A stretch of DNA of 64,000 nt from Neisseria subflava (GCF_024205705.1 NZ_CP073115.1:1116001-1180000); one strand, 5' to 3'. Counted from the stretch's first letter, positions 43,907 to 52,550 are shown. Numbers and translations: made by a program. The notes: generated by a model not told the origin, from the sequence alone.

Positions 43907-44578
43907 TTAATTAAAGTCTTTTGAAACCTGAACCACCTGCCCGATGACCTGTATGTCGGGGTGGTCTGCCAGCATCAGCGGCATAGGTGGATAGGTCGAG
44001 TTGTCGGAGATTAAGAGCAGGCTGCCGTCGATTTGGCGTTGGACACGCTTTACCCATAACACGTCGCCGCTGCGGATGACGTAGATATGGCCGTCGCGCG
44101 GGTTGTTTTTACTGGTGTCGACCAATAGCGTGTCTTTGCTGTTGATGGTCGGCTCCATGCTGTCGCCGCGTGCCACCACGCAGTTGAGGTCTTTTGCAAA
44201 CAGGCCGCGTGATTTGAGCCAGTCTTTGCGGAACGCCAAGTGCATGGCCGGTTCGGTTGCGCCATAGGCGGCTGCACCGTTGCCTGCAGACACCTCAACA
44301 TCAAACATCGGGACGTAGTCGTATTCATGTTCTTCGGAATAATTCTTTTGCTCATCTGGATTTTTAGAAGAACTATTCTTTCCTGTAATCAACCAATTTG
44401 CGTCAATATCAAAAGTTGTCAGGATTTTTTCTACCATATCAAATGGCGGACGTTGTTTTCCGCTTAAAACATCATTCACACGCGACAGTTTTTCATTAAT
44501 CGCTTCAGCAAATTCTGCAATTGTCAGGTCTTTTTCGCTTATCAACTTGCGAATATTTCCAGTAAAAATCAAACTCAT
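43907..44578 (-). CDS. LexA-like (S24) phage repressor
   Basis: This encodes 223 residues. The N-terminal helix-turn-helix (DLTIAEFAEAINEKLSRVND) is followed by an S24 self-cleaving domain: the cleavage-type AGN/AAYG stretch, VVARGDSMEPTINSKDTLLV with the catalytic Ser, and IYVIRSGDVLWVKRVQRQ with the Lys. It should hold the prophage silent and be inactivated by RecA after DNA damage. Mu's own repressor is not of this type. It is divergent from the ner-like gene. Confidence 0.93.
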   Translation of the reverse strand: MSLIFTGNIRKLISEKDLTIAEFAEAINEKLSRVNDVLSGKQRPPFDMVEKILTTFDIDANWLITGKNSSSKNPDEQKNYSEEHEYDYVPMFDVEVSAGNGAAAYGATEPAMHLAFRKDWLKSRGLFAKDLNCVVARGDSMEPTINSKDTLLVDTSKNNPRDGHIYVIRSGDVLWVKRVQRQIDGSLLLISDNSTYPPMPLMLADHPDIQVIGQVVQVSKDFN

Positions 44579-44720
44579 AGAATTAATCTCGAAAAATATC
44601 CTAGAAATAATCTTGCATTATGGAAATAATCCAGTTAATATTTATCCAACATTTAAGCAAGATTGTTTAAATCTTTAAATATTCAACATTCTATCACGAG
44701 ATGGAAATAGGAGATATTCC
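44579..44720. promoter_or_regulatory. Divergent repressor/early promoter-operator region
   Basis: 142 bp of AT-rich sequence separate the repressor and the ner-like gene. Near-repeats such as CTAGAAATAAT, TGGAAATAAT and TGGAAATAGG are possible operator pieces, and AGGAGA precedes the GTG start at 44721. I cannot place the promoters exactly. Confidence 0.6.
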
Positions 44721-44921
44721 GTGAATGCAGAAAAAGTGAAGGAAGGTTTCCGCAAACGAGGCGAAACCATCAAATCTTGGTGCGACGAGCGGGGGTACGA
44801 CCCGACATATGTGTCGCGGATTTTAAACGGCACGATTAAAGCCAATCGCGGCAAAGCGCATGAAATCGCAGTGGAGCTGGGAATAAAGGCCAAATCGGAA
44901 GCAGAGAAACGGAGCGCGTGA
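44721..44921 (+). CDS. Ner-like early regulator
   Basis: This encodes 66 residues from a GTG with AGGAGA ahead. RKRGETIKSWCDERGYDPTY and VSRILNGTIKANRG form a helix-turn-helix of the Ner/Cro kind. As the first gene right of the repressor, it should lower early transcription and repressor synthesis, as Ner does in Mu. Confidence 0.78.
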   Translation: MNAEKVKEGFRKRGETIKSWCDERGYDPTYVSRILNGTIKANRGKAHEIAVELGIKAKSEAEKRSA

Positions 44922-45199
44922 TGAGTACCAAAGGCATCCGACTGCTGCGGGTTTTTAAAGCCTTGGAAGCCCACCCGATTATCGGTATCAGTAACAAAGA
45001 AATTTCAGACGGCCTCGGCCTCTCACCCACGCAGGTAAGCCGTGATTTGGATGACCTGATTGCCGAGGGCTTGGTGGTAAAGCTGGATAACGGCAATTTT
45101 GCTTACAGCGTGAAGACCTTGCAGATTGCGGAAGGATTCCGCCAGCAACACGAACGCCTGAAAGCACGCTTGCAGGAACTTGAACAACGAATTTATTAA
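44921..45199 (+). CDS. Winged-helix DNA-binding protein
   Basis: This encodes 92 residues from the ATG that overlaps the ner-like stop (TGATG). LRVFKALEAHPIIGISNKEI and SDGLGLSPTQVSRDLDDLIAEGLVVKL resemble the IclR-type winged helix, followed by a coiled C-terminus (RQQHERLKARLQELEQRI). Early regulatory protein, role unknown. Confidence 0.75.
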   Translation: MSTKGIRLLRVFKALEAHPIIGISNKEISDGLGLSPTQVSRDLDDLIAEGLVVKLDNGNFAYSVKTLQIAEGFRQQHERLKARLQELEQRIY

Positions 45200-45221
45200 A
45201 TGCGACGCTGGCGTCGCATTT
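45198..45221. repeat. Palindrome AAATGCGACGC...GCGTCGCATTT
   Basis: Two 11-bp arms around TG, between the winged-helix gene and the DUF3102 gene, just ahead of the latter's ribosome site. Related palindromes at 47861-47886 and 54719-54743. Confidence 0.75.
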
Positions 45222-45234
45222 GACGGAGAGAAAA

Positions 45235-46077
45235 ATGGCAACAGAAGTATTGGGACACACAGTCGGCGCAACGCCAAACGAGCTGGCCATCCACAGTATG
45301 GCGGTAATGGAGAAGTATTCCGGCGGCGAAGCCTACAACGAAGCGGTTTGGATTGAACGCGGACGTTTTGCGGTACGCCAAACCATGGAAGGTATGTTTG
45401 AGCTGGGCCGCGCACTCATCATCATTAAAGAGCATACACCGCATGGCCGGTTTGCGGAGATTACTGAAAAAGAGTTTGGTCTGCATAAACGCGAAGCCCA
45501 ACGCTTGATGAATGCGACGCTGCGTTTTATCGATCCGAAAATGAAAGCAGCCCAACCCAAATTGATGGATTTAGGCAAATCCAAGCTGCTCGAACTTTTA
45601 GTTGAAGATGACGATTCACTCATCGAACTGGCAGAAGGCGGCGACATCAACGGCCACACATTGGACGACATCGACCGTATGACACGCAACGAATTGCGCG
45701 CCGCCTTGCGCGAAAGCCGTGAAACCGCCGAAGCGAAAGACAAAGTCATCGCCGACAAAAACAAAAAGGTCGATGAGCTGGCGGAAAAGCTGGCTAAGAA
45801 GCAAGCCGGTGTAAGAGAGCCGAAGGCGGAAGATGTGGGCAGTGAATTGACGATGCAGTTATCAAGCCTTGAGGTCGGTATCCGCAGTCAAGTGAGCCGT
45901 CTGAAAGATTTGTTCGACCAACTTAATGCGCACAGTGAGGCGCACGGGATTAGTCATCAGGCAAAAATGGTCGGGGCGTTGAATCAGATTATTTTGGATT
46001 GCAACATCATCCGCGAGAGCTACGATCTACCGATGGAAGCCCCTCAAGATGAGACGCCGGAGTGGTTGGGAGAATAA
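45235..46077 (+). CDS. DUF3102-type early phage protein
   Basis: This encodes 280 residues from MATEVLGHTVGAT, chosen because GGAGAG lies just upstream. MFELGRALIIIKEHTPHGRF and FGLHKREAQRLMNATLRF are the DUF3102 core, a ParB-like or Kila-type helical domain of unknown role. A long charged coiled coil follows (ETAEAKDKVIADKNKKVDEL). Placed before MuA. Confidence 0.75.
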   Translation: MATEVLGHTVGATPNELAIHSMAVMEKYSGGEAYNEAVWIERGRFAVRQTMEGMFELGRALIIIKEHTPHGRFAEITEKEFGLHKREAQRLMNATLRFIDPKMKAAQPKLMDLGKSKLLELLVEDDDSLIELAEGGDINGHTLDDIDRMTRNELRAALRESRETAEAKDKVIADKNKKVDELAEKLAKKQAGVREPKAEDVGSELTMQLSSLEVGIRSQVSRLKDLFDQLNAHSEAHGISHQAKMVGALNQIILDCNIIRESYDLPMEAPQDETPEWLGE

Positions 46078-46080
46078 ATC

Positions 46081-47859
46081 ATGAACGCCGGATTGGTAGA
46101 AAGACTGACTGAAATCGAGGCTCAAGCCGCTTTGCTTGGACGGGGAGAACGGTCGGAGTATCTGAAACGGTCGGCACAGGATTTAGGGGTATCGCTCGCT
46201 ACGCTCTATCGGAAATTGGAGTCTGTGAGTGTTAAGCCGAGCCGAAAACGGCGAAGCGATGCCGGTAAAACGGAACTGAAGCTGGAAGAAGCCAAACTGA
46301 TTTCGGCTGTACTGGTGGAGGCCATGAGGCGCAACGGCAAGCGGTTGATGTCGGTCAAGCAAGCAGTGGAGATGCTGCGAGCCAACGGCAAAATCGAGGC
46401 GGCGCGGATTGATGAGGAAACGGGGGAAGTAAGTCCTCTTTCTGAAAACACCATTACCCGGGCTTTACGAGAGTACAAGCTACATCCCGACCAATTACTT
46501 CAGCCTGATCCTGTCAGCCGTATGAAATCTGAACATCCGAATCATTGCTGGCAAATCGACCCTAGTTTGTGTGTTTTGTATTACCTGCCGCGACACGGCA
46601 AGGATACGGGGCTTAGGGTGATGAAAGAGGAGGAATTTTACAAAAACAAACCTAAAAATGTTGTGAAGATTGAGCAAGACCGCGTGTGGCGTTACACCGG
46701 CACCGACCATGCCAGTGGAACGATTGTCGCCCGGTACTACTTCGGTGGCGAGACGAGTGCGAACTTGTGCGATTTCTTCATCTTCATGATGCAAGCCAAG
46801 GAGGATGTACATAAGGATCCTATACGCGGTGTGCCGCGCATGGTCATGCTTGACCCGGGAAGTGCGAATACGTCGTCTGCTTTTAAAACGCTGTGCAAGT
46901 CGCTTGATGTGCATGTGCAGATCAATAAACCCGGCAACCCCCGTGCCAAAGGTCAGGTAGAGAAAGCCAATGACATTGTGGAAACATCTTTTGAAAGCGG
47001 TTTGCGCTTTACTGAGGTGCACGATATCGACCAACTGAATGCCCTGGCAGAGCGTTGGATGCGTTACTACAACGGTACGCAGATTCACAGCCGTCACGGT
47101 ATGACCCGCTATCAGGCGTGGAACAAAATCAAACCGGAGCAGTTGATCCTGCCGCCTCCTGCGGAATATTGTCGTGAGCTGGCAATCAGTGCGCCAAAAG
47201 AAGCCAAGGTATCGGCTGATTTGGAAATACGCTTCGGCGGTCGTTTCTACAGTGTGAAAGCCATTCAGGGCATATTGGTTGGGCAGAAGGTTTTAGTAGC
47301 CAAAAACCCTTGGGAAGAAAACGGAGCGCGAGTAGCAACGTTTGATGCAGACGGCCGCGAAACATGGGTGGCTGTGCCGGAAGTGGTGTTTGACGATATG
47401 GGCTTCAGAGCCGATTCGGCAGTCATCGGTGAGGAGTACAAGGCACCGGGCAATACTGCTACCCAGCAACATGCGAAGGAACTCGACAAGATGGCTATGG
47501 GTGCGGAAACGCTGGAACAGGCCGCAGTCAATCGAAAAGGCAAGGCTGTACCGTTCGGTGGATCTATAGATCCATTCAGACACCAGGAAGATACGCTCGC
47601 TACACGCAATACGCTCTATTTGGAGCGTGGCGGCCAGCAGATGGAATACAACCGGATGGAGGTCGCCGAGAAGGTATTGAGCAAGGTGGAAATAGCGAAG
47701 CTGTTGAAGCCGCGTATCGAAGCCGAAGGTGGAGACTGGAAACAGGCTGTTGCGCTCATTACCAAACATTATCCGGACGGTGTGGCCGCCAGTCAGTTGG
47801 AAGCGGTTTTTGACAAGCTGAAAACGGCAGGCCGTCTGAAATTACATAAAACCGGTTAG
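46081..47859 (+). CDS. MuA-type DDE transposase
   Basis: This encodes 592 residues. An N-terminal helix-turn-helix region (YLKRSAQDLGVSLATLYRKL) precedes the integrase-like core with catalytic Asp ~160 in HCWQIDPSLC, Asp ~258 in MVMLDPGSANTSSAF and Glu ~294 in AKGQVEKANDIVETSF. A Mu-type C-terminal beta-barrel follows (DLEIRFGGRFYSVKAIQG). It integrates and replicates the phage by transposition. It starts three bases after the upstream stop. Confidence 0.95.
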   Translation: MNAGLVERLTEIEAQAALLGRGERSEYLKRSAQDLGVSLATLYRKLESVSVKPSRKRRSDAGKTELKLEEAKLISAVLVEAMRRNGKRLMSVKQAVEMLRANGKIEAARIDEETGEVSPLSENTITRALREYKLHPDQLLQPDPVSRMKSEHPNHCWQIDPSLCVLYYLPRHGKDTGLRVMKEEEFYKNKPKNVVKIEQDRVWRYTGTDHASGTIVARYYFGGETSANLCDFFIFMMQAKEDVHKDPIRGVPRMVMLDPGSANTSSAFKTLCKSLDVHVQINKPGNPRAKGQVEKANDIVETSFESGLRFTEVHDIDQLNALAERWMRYYNGTQIHSRHGMTRYQAWNKIKPEQLILPPPAEYCRELAISAPKEAKVSADLEIRFGGRFYSVKAIQGILVGQKVLVAKNPWEENGARVATFDADGRETWVAVPEVVFDDMGFRADSAVIGEEYKAPGNTATQQHAKELDKMAMGAETLEQAAVNRKGKAVPFGGSIDPFRHQEDTLATRNTLYLERGGQQMEYNRMEVAEKVLSKVEIAKLLKPRIEAEGGDWKQAVALITKHYPDGVAASQLEAVFDKLKTAGRLKLHKTG

Positions 47860-47860
47860 G

Positions 47861-47886
47861 CAAATGCGACGACGTCGTCGCATTTG
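47861..47886. repeat. Perfect 26-bp palindrome before muB
   Basis: CAAATGCGACGAC followed by its exact reverse complement GTCGTCGCATTTG, between the MuA stop and the MuB ribosome site. Confidence 0.85.
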
Positions 47887-47899
47887 CGGAAAGGAAACG

Positions 47900-49045
47900 A
47901 TGAAACAAAGTTTTCAAAAAATCGGCAAATCCTATGCAGTCGCCGCTGCGGAAATCGGGTGCAGTAAGCCGATGTTGGTGGCGGTCATCAACCATGGGCA
48001 GTGGCCGAAGAAAAATGCAGACAATCTGCGTGAAAAATTGAAAGTGTTTTTTAAAACAAATGGTGCGGATATTCCTGCGAGCCTGAGAAACGAGCCGGAA
48101 ACCGCACCTGCCCAAGCAACTTACGAAGACAAGGACAATGAGATGTTACTACGAAAAGCAACCCTGAACCAAGCCGCAAAACAGCATTTTGGATTATTCC
48201 GCGACCCGTTCAACGATGAAATCCAGTCGGCAGACGATGTGTATATGACGTCAGATGTGCGTTATGTACGTGAGGCAATGTTTCAGACGGCCTGTCATGG
48301 CGGTTTTGTGGCGGTGGTCGGTGAAAGCGGCGCGGGTAAATCTACACTGCGCGAAGACCTGCAAGACCGTATCAACCGCGAAGGCCATCAGATTGTGTTG
48401 ATTGAGCCTTATGTGCTGGCAATGGAAGACAACGACCAAAAGGGCAAGACACTCAAAGCGGTACATATCGCTGAGGCAATTTTGGAGGCGGTTGCGCCCG
48501 GAACAAGTCCGAAACGCAGTCCGGAAGCTCGTTTCCGCCAAATTCATCGCGCTCTGACTGAAAGCGCAAAAGCCGGTAACAAGCACCTGCTGCTGATTGA
48601 AGAGGCTCATGGCCTGCCTCTGCCGACCCTGAAACACTTGAAACGCTTTTTTGAGCTGAAGAACGGGTTTGAACGCCTGCTCGGCATCGTCTTAATCGGA
48701 CAGACGGAGTTGGCGCAAAAGCTCAGCGAAAACAATCCTGCTGTGCGCGAGGTGGTGCAACGTTGCGAGGTGGTTACCCTCCTGCCTCTGACTGACGGCA
48801 AGCTGGAAGGTTATTTGAAACACAAGTTTGCCCGGGTCGGTGCAGATGTTTCAAAAATCTTGAACCAAAGTGCAGTGGATGCAGTAGCGGAACGTTTAAC
48901 TGTGAAGAGCAGAACGAGCAAAGGGATTGAACAGAATAGCCTGCTCTATCCTCTGGCCGTCAATAATCTTGTGGCTGCGGCGATGAATCAGGCGGCGGAA
49001 TTGGGGTTCGAGCTTGTTGACGGCGATGTGGTACGGGGGGTGTGA
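47900..49045 (+). CDS. MuB-like AAA ATPase, transposition target selector
   Basis: This encodes 381 residues from MKQSFQKIGKSY, with AAAGGAAA ahead; an upstream in-frame ATG lies in the palindrome and is unlikely. An N-terminal helix-turn-helix (YAVAAAEIGCSKPMLVAVIN) is followed by an AAA domain: Walker A VVGESGAGKSTLREDL and Walker B KHLLLIEEAHGLPLPTLKHL. MuB coats target DNA with ATP and delivers it to MuA. Confidence 0.92.
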   Translation: MKQSFQKIGKSYAVAAAEIGCSKPMLVAVINHGQWPKKNADNLREKLKVFFKTNGADIPASLRNEPETAPAQATYEDKDNEMLLRKATLNQAAKQHFGLFRDPFNDEIQSADDVYMTSDVRYVREAMFQTACHGGFVAVVGESGAGKSTLREDLQDRINREGHQIVLIEPYVLAMEDNDQKGKTLKAVHIAEAILEAVAPGTSPKRSPEARFRQIHRALTESAKAGNKHLLLIEEAHGLPLPTLKHLKRFFELKNGFERLLGIVLIGQTELAQKLSENNPAVREVVQRCEVVTLLPLTDGKLEGYLKHKFARVGADVSKILNQSAVDAVAERLTVKSRTSKGIEQNSLLYPLAVNNLVAAAMNQAAELGFELVDGDVVRGV

Positions 49046-49046
49046 G

Positions 49047-49280
49047 ATGGATAACAAATTCGGAAAATTTATTGACCCCAATCACTTGCTGCTCCCACTT
49101 AGAAAACAGGTAGCTACCGGGAAAGTCGGCAGCATGGAATACACGATGGAAATCTCTGTGGGATGTGAGCCGATGGTCGTCAGTAAAGCTACTGGGAAGC
49201 GGTTTGTATTGACTTGGCAGGACATAGTGGAGTTAGCCGTTCTGGCCGGTATCAACGAATCGGAAGAGTCTGAAAAATAA
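49047..49280 (+). CDS. Small early phage protein, unknown
   Basis: This encodes 77 residues (MDNKFGKFIDPNHLLLPLRK ... GINESEESEK), starting one base after the MuB stop. No membrane segment or known motif. It opens a run of eight tightly packed small early genes. Confidence 0.65.
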   Translation: MDNKFGKFIDPNHLLLPLRKQVATGKVGSMEYTMEISVGCEPMVVSKATGKRFVLTWQDIVELAVLAGINESEESEK

Positions 49281-49290
49281 AGGGGAAATC

Positions 49291-49431
49291 ATGAAAAAAG
49301 ATGAAATCGAATTTGCCATTGTAATTGTGCTGCTGTCCATCGTCGTAGCCATACAGGCAATGCTGACCGAGCCTTGCCGCCAAAAACAGCCTATGCAGAT
49401 CAACGTCTATGACAGGGGGCAGTACAAATGA
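49291..49431 (+). CDS. Small membrane protein
   Basis: This encodes 46 residues with AGGGGAAA as ribosome site. One membrane segment (FAIVIVLLSIVVAIQAML) is flanked by a charged start (MKKDEIE) and a polar end. Stop and next start overlap (ATGA). Role unknown; it could work with the lipoprotein that follows. Confidence 0.7.
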   Translation: MKKDEIEFAIVIVLLSIVVAIQAMLTEPCRQKQPMQINVYDRGQYK

Positions 49432-49604
49432 GGGGGTTATGGATACTGACCGCCATGCTTGCCGCCTGCCAGCCGGTCGCGGCAACGGCAGATCAAAGAG
49501 ATGCTCTGGAAGCCGATAAAAACTGGGAGGCAGTTTACGGCGGGATGAGCGAGACAGACAAAATAACAGGCGTGGTTTTGGAGCCCGCGGGAGAAGAAAA
49601 ATGA
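49428..49604 (+). CDS. Small lipoprotein
   Basis: This encodes 58 residues. MRGLWILTAMLAAC is a short lipoprotein signal with Cys 14; the mature part is acidic (QRDALEADKNWEAVYGGMSE). It overlaps its neighbours by four bases on both sides. A small membrane protein plus small lipoprotein in early genes recalls superinfection-exclusion or spanin-like pairs; the former fits the early position better, but this is inference. Confidence 0.7.
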   Translation: MRGLWILTAMLAACQPVAATADQRDALEADKNWEAVYGGMSETDKITGVVLEPAGEEK

Positions 49605-49795
49605 ACAGGGATTACAGCAAAATCAAAGTGTCGGTATGGCGCGAAAAAGGCGGCCATCTTGTCACTGAGCTGACAACGGTGTCGGGTAAGTTTGTGATGA
49701 TGTATGTGTCATCTCGGCTATCGGATGAAATTGAGGATGTGGTTCAGACGGCATTGCGGTGTTTGAGCCGTAAGGATTTGGAGATGGTGAGATGA
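49601..49795 (+). CDS. Small early phage protein, unknown
   Basis: This encodes 64 residues (MNRDYSKIKVSVWREKGGHL ... KDLEMVR), overlapping both neighbours by four bases. No recognisable domain. Beta-rich start, helical end. Confidence 0.65.
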   Translation: MNRDYSKIKVSVWREKGGHLVTELTTVSGKFVMMYVSSRLSDEIEDVVQTALRCLSRKDLEMVR

Positions 49796-50079
49796 CAATT
49801 TATCTAAATATCGCCCGTGACGGCATTATCAAGGTTACTCAGGATGTTGCTTTGGGAAACCAAGAAGGCGATACAGATTACCTGAGTAAAGAGCTGAATG
49901 AGGGCTGTACGCTTGAAGAAGTTTATGCGGTTGTCGCTGCAAATACATCTTGGAAAAACGGGTTATTTTATTTCCCTCCGGTGGATGTAGAAGATGGAGA
50001 TCAGGCATGTGATGCAGCTATTGATTTTTCCGACTCGGTTTATTGCAGTCTCAAAAGTCTGATGGAGGCGAGAACATGA
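49792..50079 (+). CDS. Small acidic early phage protein, unknown
   Basis: This encodes 95 residues (MTIYLNIARDGIIKVTQDVA ... SLKSLMEART), acidic. Overlaps the next start by four bases. No family recognised; acidic small early proteins are often inhibitors of host enzymes, which is only a possibility here. Confidence 0.65.
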   Translation: MTIYLNIARDGIIKVTQDVALGNQEGDTDYLSKELNEGCTLEEVYAVVAANTSWKNGLFYFPPVDVEDGDQACDAAIDFSDSVYCSLKSLMEART

Positions 50080-50576
50080 AAGTACGCTGCCCTACCTGCG
50101 GTGCGGTGATGAGCTTGGATGTATTAATCGCCCATGACGATGCCCGTGAGGCCCTGATTGCCCTGACCGGCATTTCAGACGACCTTTTTAAGGCGGTATT
50201 GCGGTATCTGACGCTGTTTCGCCTCGCCGAAAAGGATTTAAGTTTTAACCGGGTTTCAAAGCTCGTCGGCGAGATTGCGCCGATGATACGGGAGGGTGAA
50301 ATCGTCCGTAACCGTAAAACTTACCCGGCTCCGCGCGAGGCTTGGATTTGGGCGGCAACACGATGCCTTGAGGCACGGGACGCAGGAAAGCTAACGCCGC
50401 CGCTGACCAGCCACGGTTATTTGTTGGAAAACATTACGTTTTGGTCGCCTGAAAAGACGGCGGGAACGGCGGTTTTGCCCTCTCCCCAACCCTCTCCCGC
50501 AGGAGAGGTGGCAAACACCAAATTGAGGAGCGGGTTGGGCGGTTTGATGGAGTGGTCAAATGGAGGCGAACAATAA
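50076..50576 (+). CDS. Zinc-ribbon early phage protein
   Basis: This encodes 166 residues from MKVRCPTCGAVMSL. A CPTC knuckle at residues 5-8 lacks a clear second pair, so zinc binding is uncertain. A helical part (LFKAVLRYLTLFRLAEKDLS) follows. The last ~30 residues come from a GC-rich repeat (LPSPQPSPAGEV) common in intergenic DNA of many proteobacteria, so the C-terminus has been altered by its insertion. Confidence 0.7.
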   Translation: MKVRCPTCGAVMSLDVLIAHDDAREALIALTGISDDLFKAVLRYLTLFRLAEKDLSFNRVSKLVGEIAPMIREGEIVRNRKTYPAPREAWIWAATRCLEARDAGKLTPPLTSHGYLLENITFWSPEKTAGTAVLPSPQPSPAGEVANTKLRSGLGGLMEWSNGGEQ

Positions 50577-51012
50577 CTGGCTTAAAAAAGCAATCGCGCA
50601 GGGTTTTATGATGCTCGCCGCCCTAAACCTCAAAGGTCGCCCTGCCTCGGCGGATTTGACGGCAGTCGCCGAACTTTGGTTGGGCATACTAAGCGGCCGG
50701 TCGTGGCAGCCGGAGCATGACGGGATCAGGATACAGGCAGCCTTTAGGGCTATCGCGGCGTCCTCGTCAGAGTGGCCCAACCCTGTCGACCTTATCAAAC
50801 ACCTGCCGCCGCCCGAAGTCAGAATGGTGCCGAGGCTGGAAAAGAAGCACCACCCGACCGAATACGGCAAAGCGCAGGTCGCCAAACTCAAACAGACACT
50901 CAGCCTGCTGGGAAGCTCCCCTTGCATGGACAGGGATTGGATACACGGGCCACGCCACCGGTCGGTGGATGAGTGTAAAAGGATTAATGCTGCAAGGCAG
51001 AAAGGTAAATAA
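50560..51012 (+). CDS. Early phage protein, unknown
   Basis: This encodes 150 residues (MEANNNWLKKAIAQGFMMLA ... RINAARQKGK). LTAVAELWLGILSGRSW and FRAIAASSSEWPNPVDLIKH look like a helical loader-type domain seen in phage replication genes. It overlaps the previous gene by 17 bases. A Mu-like phage copies itself by transposition, so a replication-loader role is doubtful. Confidence 0.65.
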   Translation: MEANNNWLKKAIAQGFMMLAALNLKGRPASADLTAVAELWLGILSGRSWQPEHDGIRIQAAFRAIAASSSEWPNPVDLIKHLPPPEVRMVPRLEKKHHPTEYGKAQVAKLKQTLSLLGSSPCMDRDWIHGPRHRSVDECKRINAARQKGK

Positions 51013-51016
51013 AAAA

Positions 51017-51259
51017 ATGGAAAATGGAATTTGGCCGAGTAATCCACGCATATCAGACTTAATCAGGCGATTGGAAGACTTGAAGGCAGAGCATGGCAAC
51101 TTGCCAATAACTCACGAACCTCTGCGGGGTGGAGTTGTGTATGCAGATGTAAGTGAATTTAAAGTTGCCTATGTTAGACCTAAAGAAAAACGTGAACGAA
51201 CATGGTCTTACCGTATCGGAGCAGCCCAAGAAGGCGATTTGAAGGTAGTAAAAGTTTAA
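51017..51259 (+). CDS. Small early phage protein, unknown
   Basis: This encodes 80 residues from MENGIWPSNPRISDLIRRLE. GVVYADVSEFKVAYVRPKEK suggests a small beta-rich fold. The ribosome site is weak. AT-richer than its neighbours. No family recognised. Confidence 0.55.
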   Translation: MENGIWPSNPRISDLIRRLEDLKAEHGNLPITHEPLRGGVVYADVSEFKVAYVRPKEKRERTWSYRIGAAQEGDLKVVKV

Positions 51260-51269
51260 AGGAAAAAAG

Positions 51270-51878
51270 ATGAATATTGATAAAACCCAATACAAACAGG
51301 ATGCCAAAGGCAATCTCGTGCCTCTGGAAAATATCCGAGAAATCGACTTGCTGCGCGACGAGCTGGTGCAGGAAATTGCGACTAAGGCACGTGCGGTACA
51401 GGATAACTTAATCGCCTTCAAACGCGAGGCTATGGACGATATTGCGGCGTTTGTACAGTTGAGTGCCGACCGATACGACGTGAATGTCGGCGGCAAGAAA
51501 GGCAATATCAGCCTGCACAGCTTCGATGGCGCGTACCGCGTCAACCTTGCCATGCAGGACACGCTGGTATTTGACGAGGGGTTGATTGCCGCCAAAGCCC
51601 TGATTGACGAGTGCATCAACGAATGGACGGAAGGCAGCCGCACAGAATTGAAAACGCTGATTAACGCGGCCTTCCAAGTGGACAAAGAAGGCAATATCAG
51701 CACCGCCCGCGTACTCGGCCTGCGCCGCCTGCAAATCACGGATGAAAAATGGCAACGGGCGATGGATGCGCTCTCCGACAGTTTGCAGGTGCATATCAGC
51801 AAGCCGTTTGTGCGGGTGTATCAGCGCGGCGAGGATGGGGAGTATCAGCTGATGAATTTGGATGTGGCGAAGGTGTGA
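51270..51878 (+). CDS. DUF3164-family early protein
   Basis: This encodes 202 residues with AAGGAAA as ribosome site. KDAKGNLVPLENIREIDLLR-type start, LSADRYDVNVGGKKGNISLH and DALSDSLQVHISKPFVRVYQ match the DUF3164 family, found in the early region of Mu-like phages after MuB. Function unknown. Confidence 0.88.
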   Translation: MNIDKTQYKQDAKGNLVPLENIREIDLLRDELVQEIATKARAVQDNLIAFKREAMDDIAAFVQLSADRYDVNVGGKKGNISLHSFDGAYRVNLAMQDTLVFDEGLIAAKALIDECINEWTEGSRTELKTLINAAFQVDKEGNISTARVLGLRRLQITDEKWQRAMDALSDSLQVHISKPFVRVYQRGEDGEYQLMNLDVAKV

Positions 51879-51880
51879 AA

Positions 51881-52078
51881 ATGGCGACGGTAAACATCCT
51901 TATTAGCGACCAGCCTGGCGGGTTATTTATTAAATTGATATCGGACGAGCCGATGCCGAAGGACGATGAAAGCGGTAACAGCATCGCCCAAAGTGTGGGT
52001 CTTTTGTGTCTGGCCATCCTTAACCGAGAAATTCGACAGGTAACCGGCAAAGAGCTGGAGTTAGCCAATATCCAATAA
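51881..52078 (+). CDS. Small early phage protein, unknown
   Basis: This encodes 65 residues from MATVNILISDQPGGLFIKLI, two bases after the DUF3164 stop. A short beta then helix pattern (GLLCLAILNREIRQVTGKEL). Unknown function; co-transcribed with the DUF3164 gene. Confidence 0.65.
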   Translation: MATVNILISDQPGGLFIKLISDEPMPKDDESGNSIAQSVGLLCLAILNREIRQVTGKELELANIQ

Positions 52079-52126
52079 ACCGCGCGGCACGGTCTGCCGC
52101 ATTTAAACCTAAATAGGAGTCAAAAA

Positions 52127-52402
52127 GTGAATAAATCCGAATTAATCCAAGCCATCGCCGATGAGGCGGAATTGAACAAACGCGATGCGGCAGAATTTGT
52201 CGATGCGTTTGTCAGCGTGGTAACGCAGGCGATGAAGGACGGCAAAGACGTTACGTTGGTCGGCTTCGGCTCGTTCCACACCGCCCAATCTGCCGAGCGT
52301 AAAGGCCGCAATCCGAAAACGGGCGAACCGCTGACTATCGCTGCACGTAAAACGCCTAAATTCCGCTCTGGAAAGGCGTTGAAAAAAGCAGTCAATCCAT
52401 AG
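52127..52402 (+). CDS. HU-family DNA-bending protein
   Basis: This encodes 91 residues from a GTG with TAGGAG ahead. KSELIQAIADEAELNKRDAA, VTLVGFGSFHTAQSAERKGR, NPKTGEPLTI and KTPKFRSGKALKKAV are the complete HU-beta fold, including the DNA-contacting arm. Mu transposition requires HU to assemble the transpososome, so a phage-encoded HU is biologically sensible. The host copy is not in the window for comparison. Confidence 0.93.
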   Translation: MNKSELIQAIADEAELNKRDAAEFVDAFVSVVTQAMKDGKDVTLVGFGSFHTAQSAERKGRNPKTGEPLTIAARKTPKFRSGKALKKAVNP

Positions 52403-52412
52403 CCAGGCTATA

Positions 52413-52451
52413 AAAAAAGGCCGTCTGAAAGTTTCAGACAGCCTTTTTTAT
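52413..52451 (+). terminator. Uptake-sequence terminator after the HU gene
   Basis: AAGGCCGTCTGAAA and TTTCAGACAGCCTT pair, followed by TTTTTTATT. It ends the early operon; gemA then starts at 52551. Confidence 0.8.
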
Positions 52452-52550
52452 TTGCCAAATGACTACCGGCAAATGTAGAATCAGGCATAATATATTGATT
52501 TATTTAAATATATGAAACAGCGTTTCAGTATGTGAAAAGAAAGGATTAGC

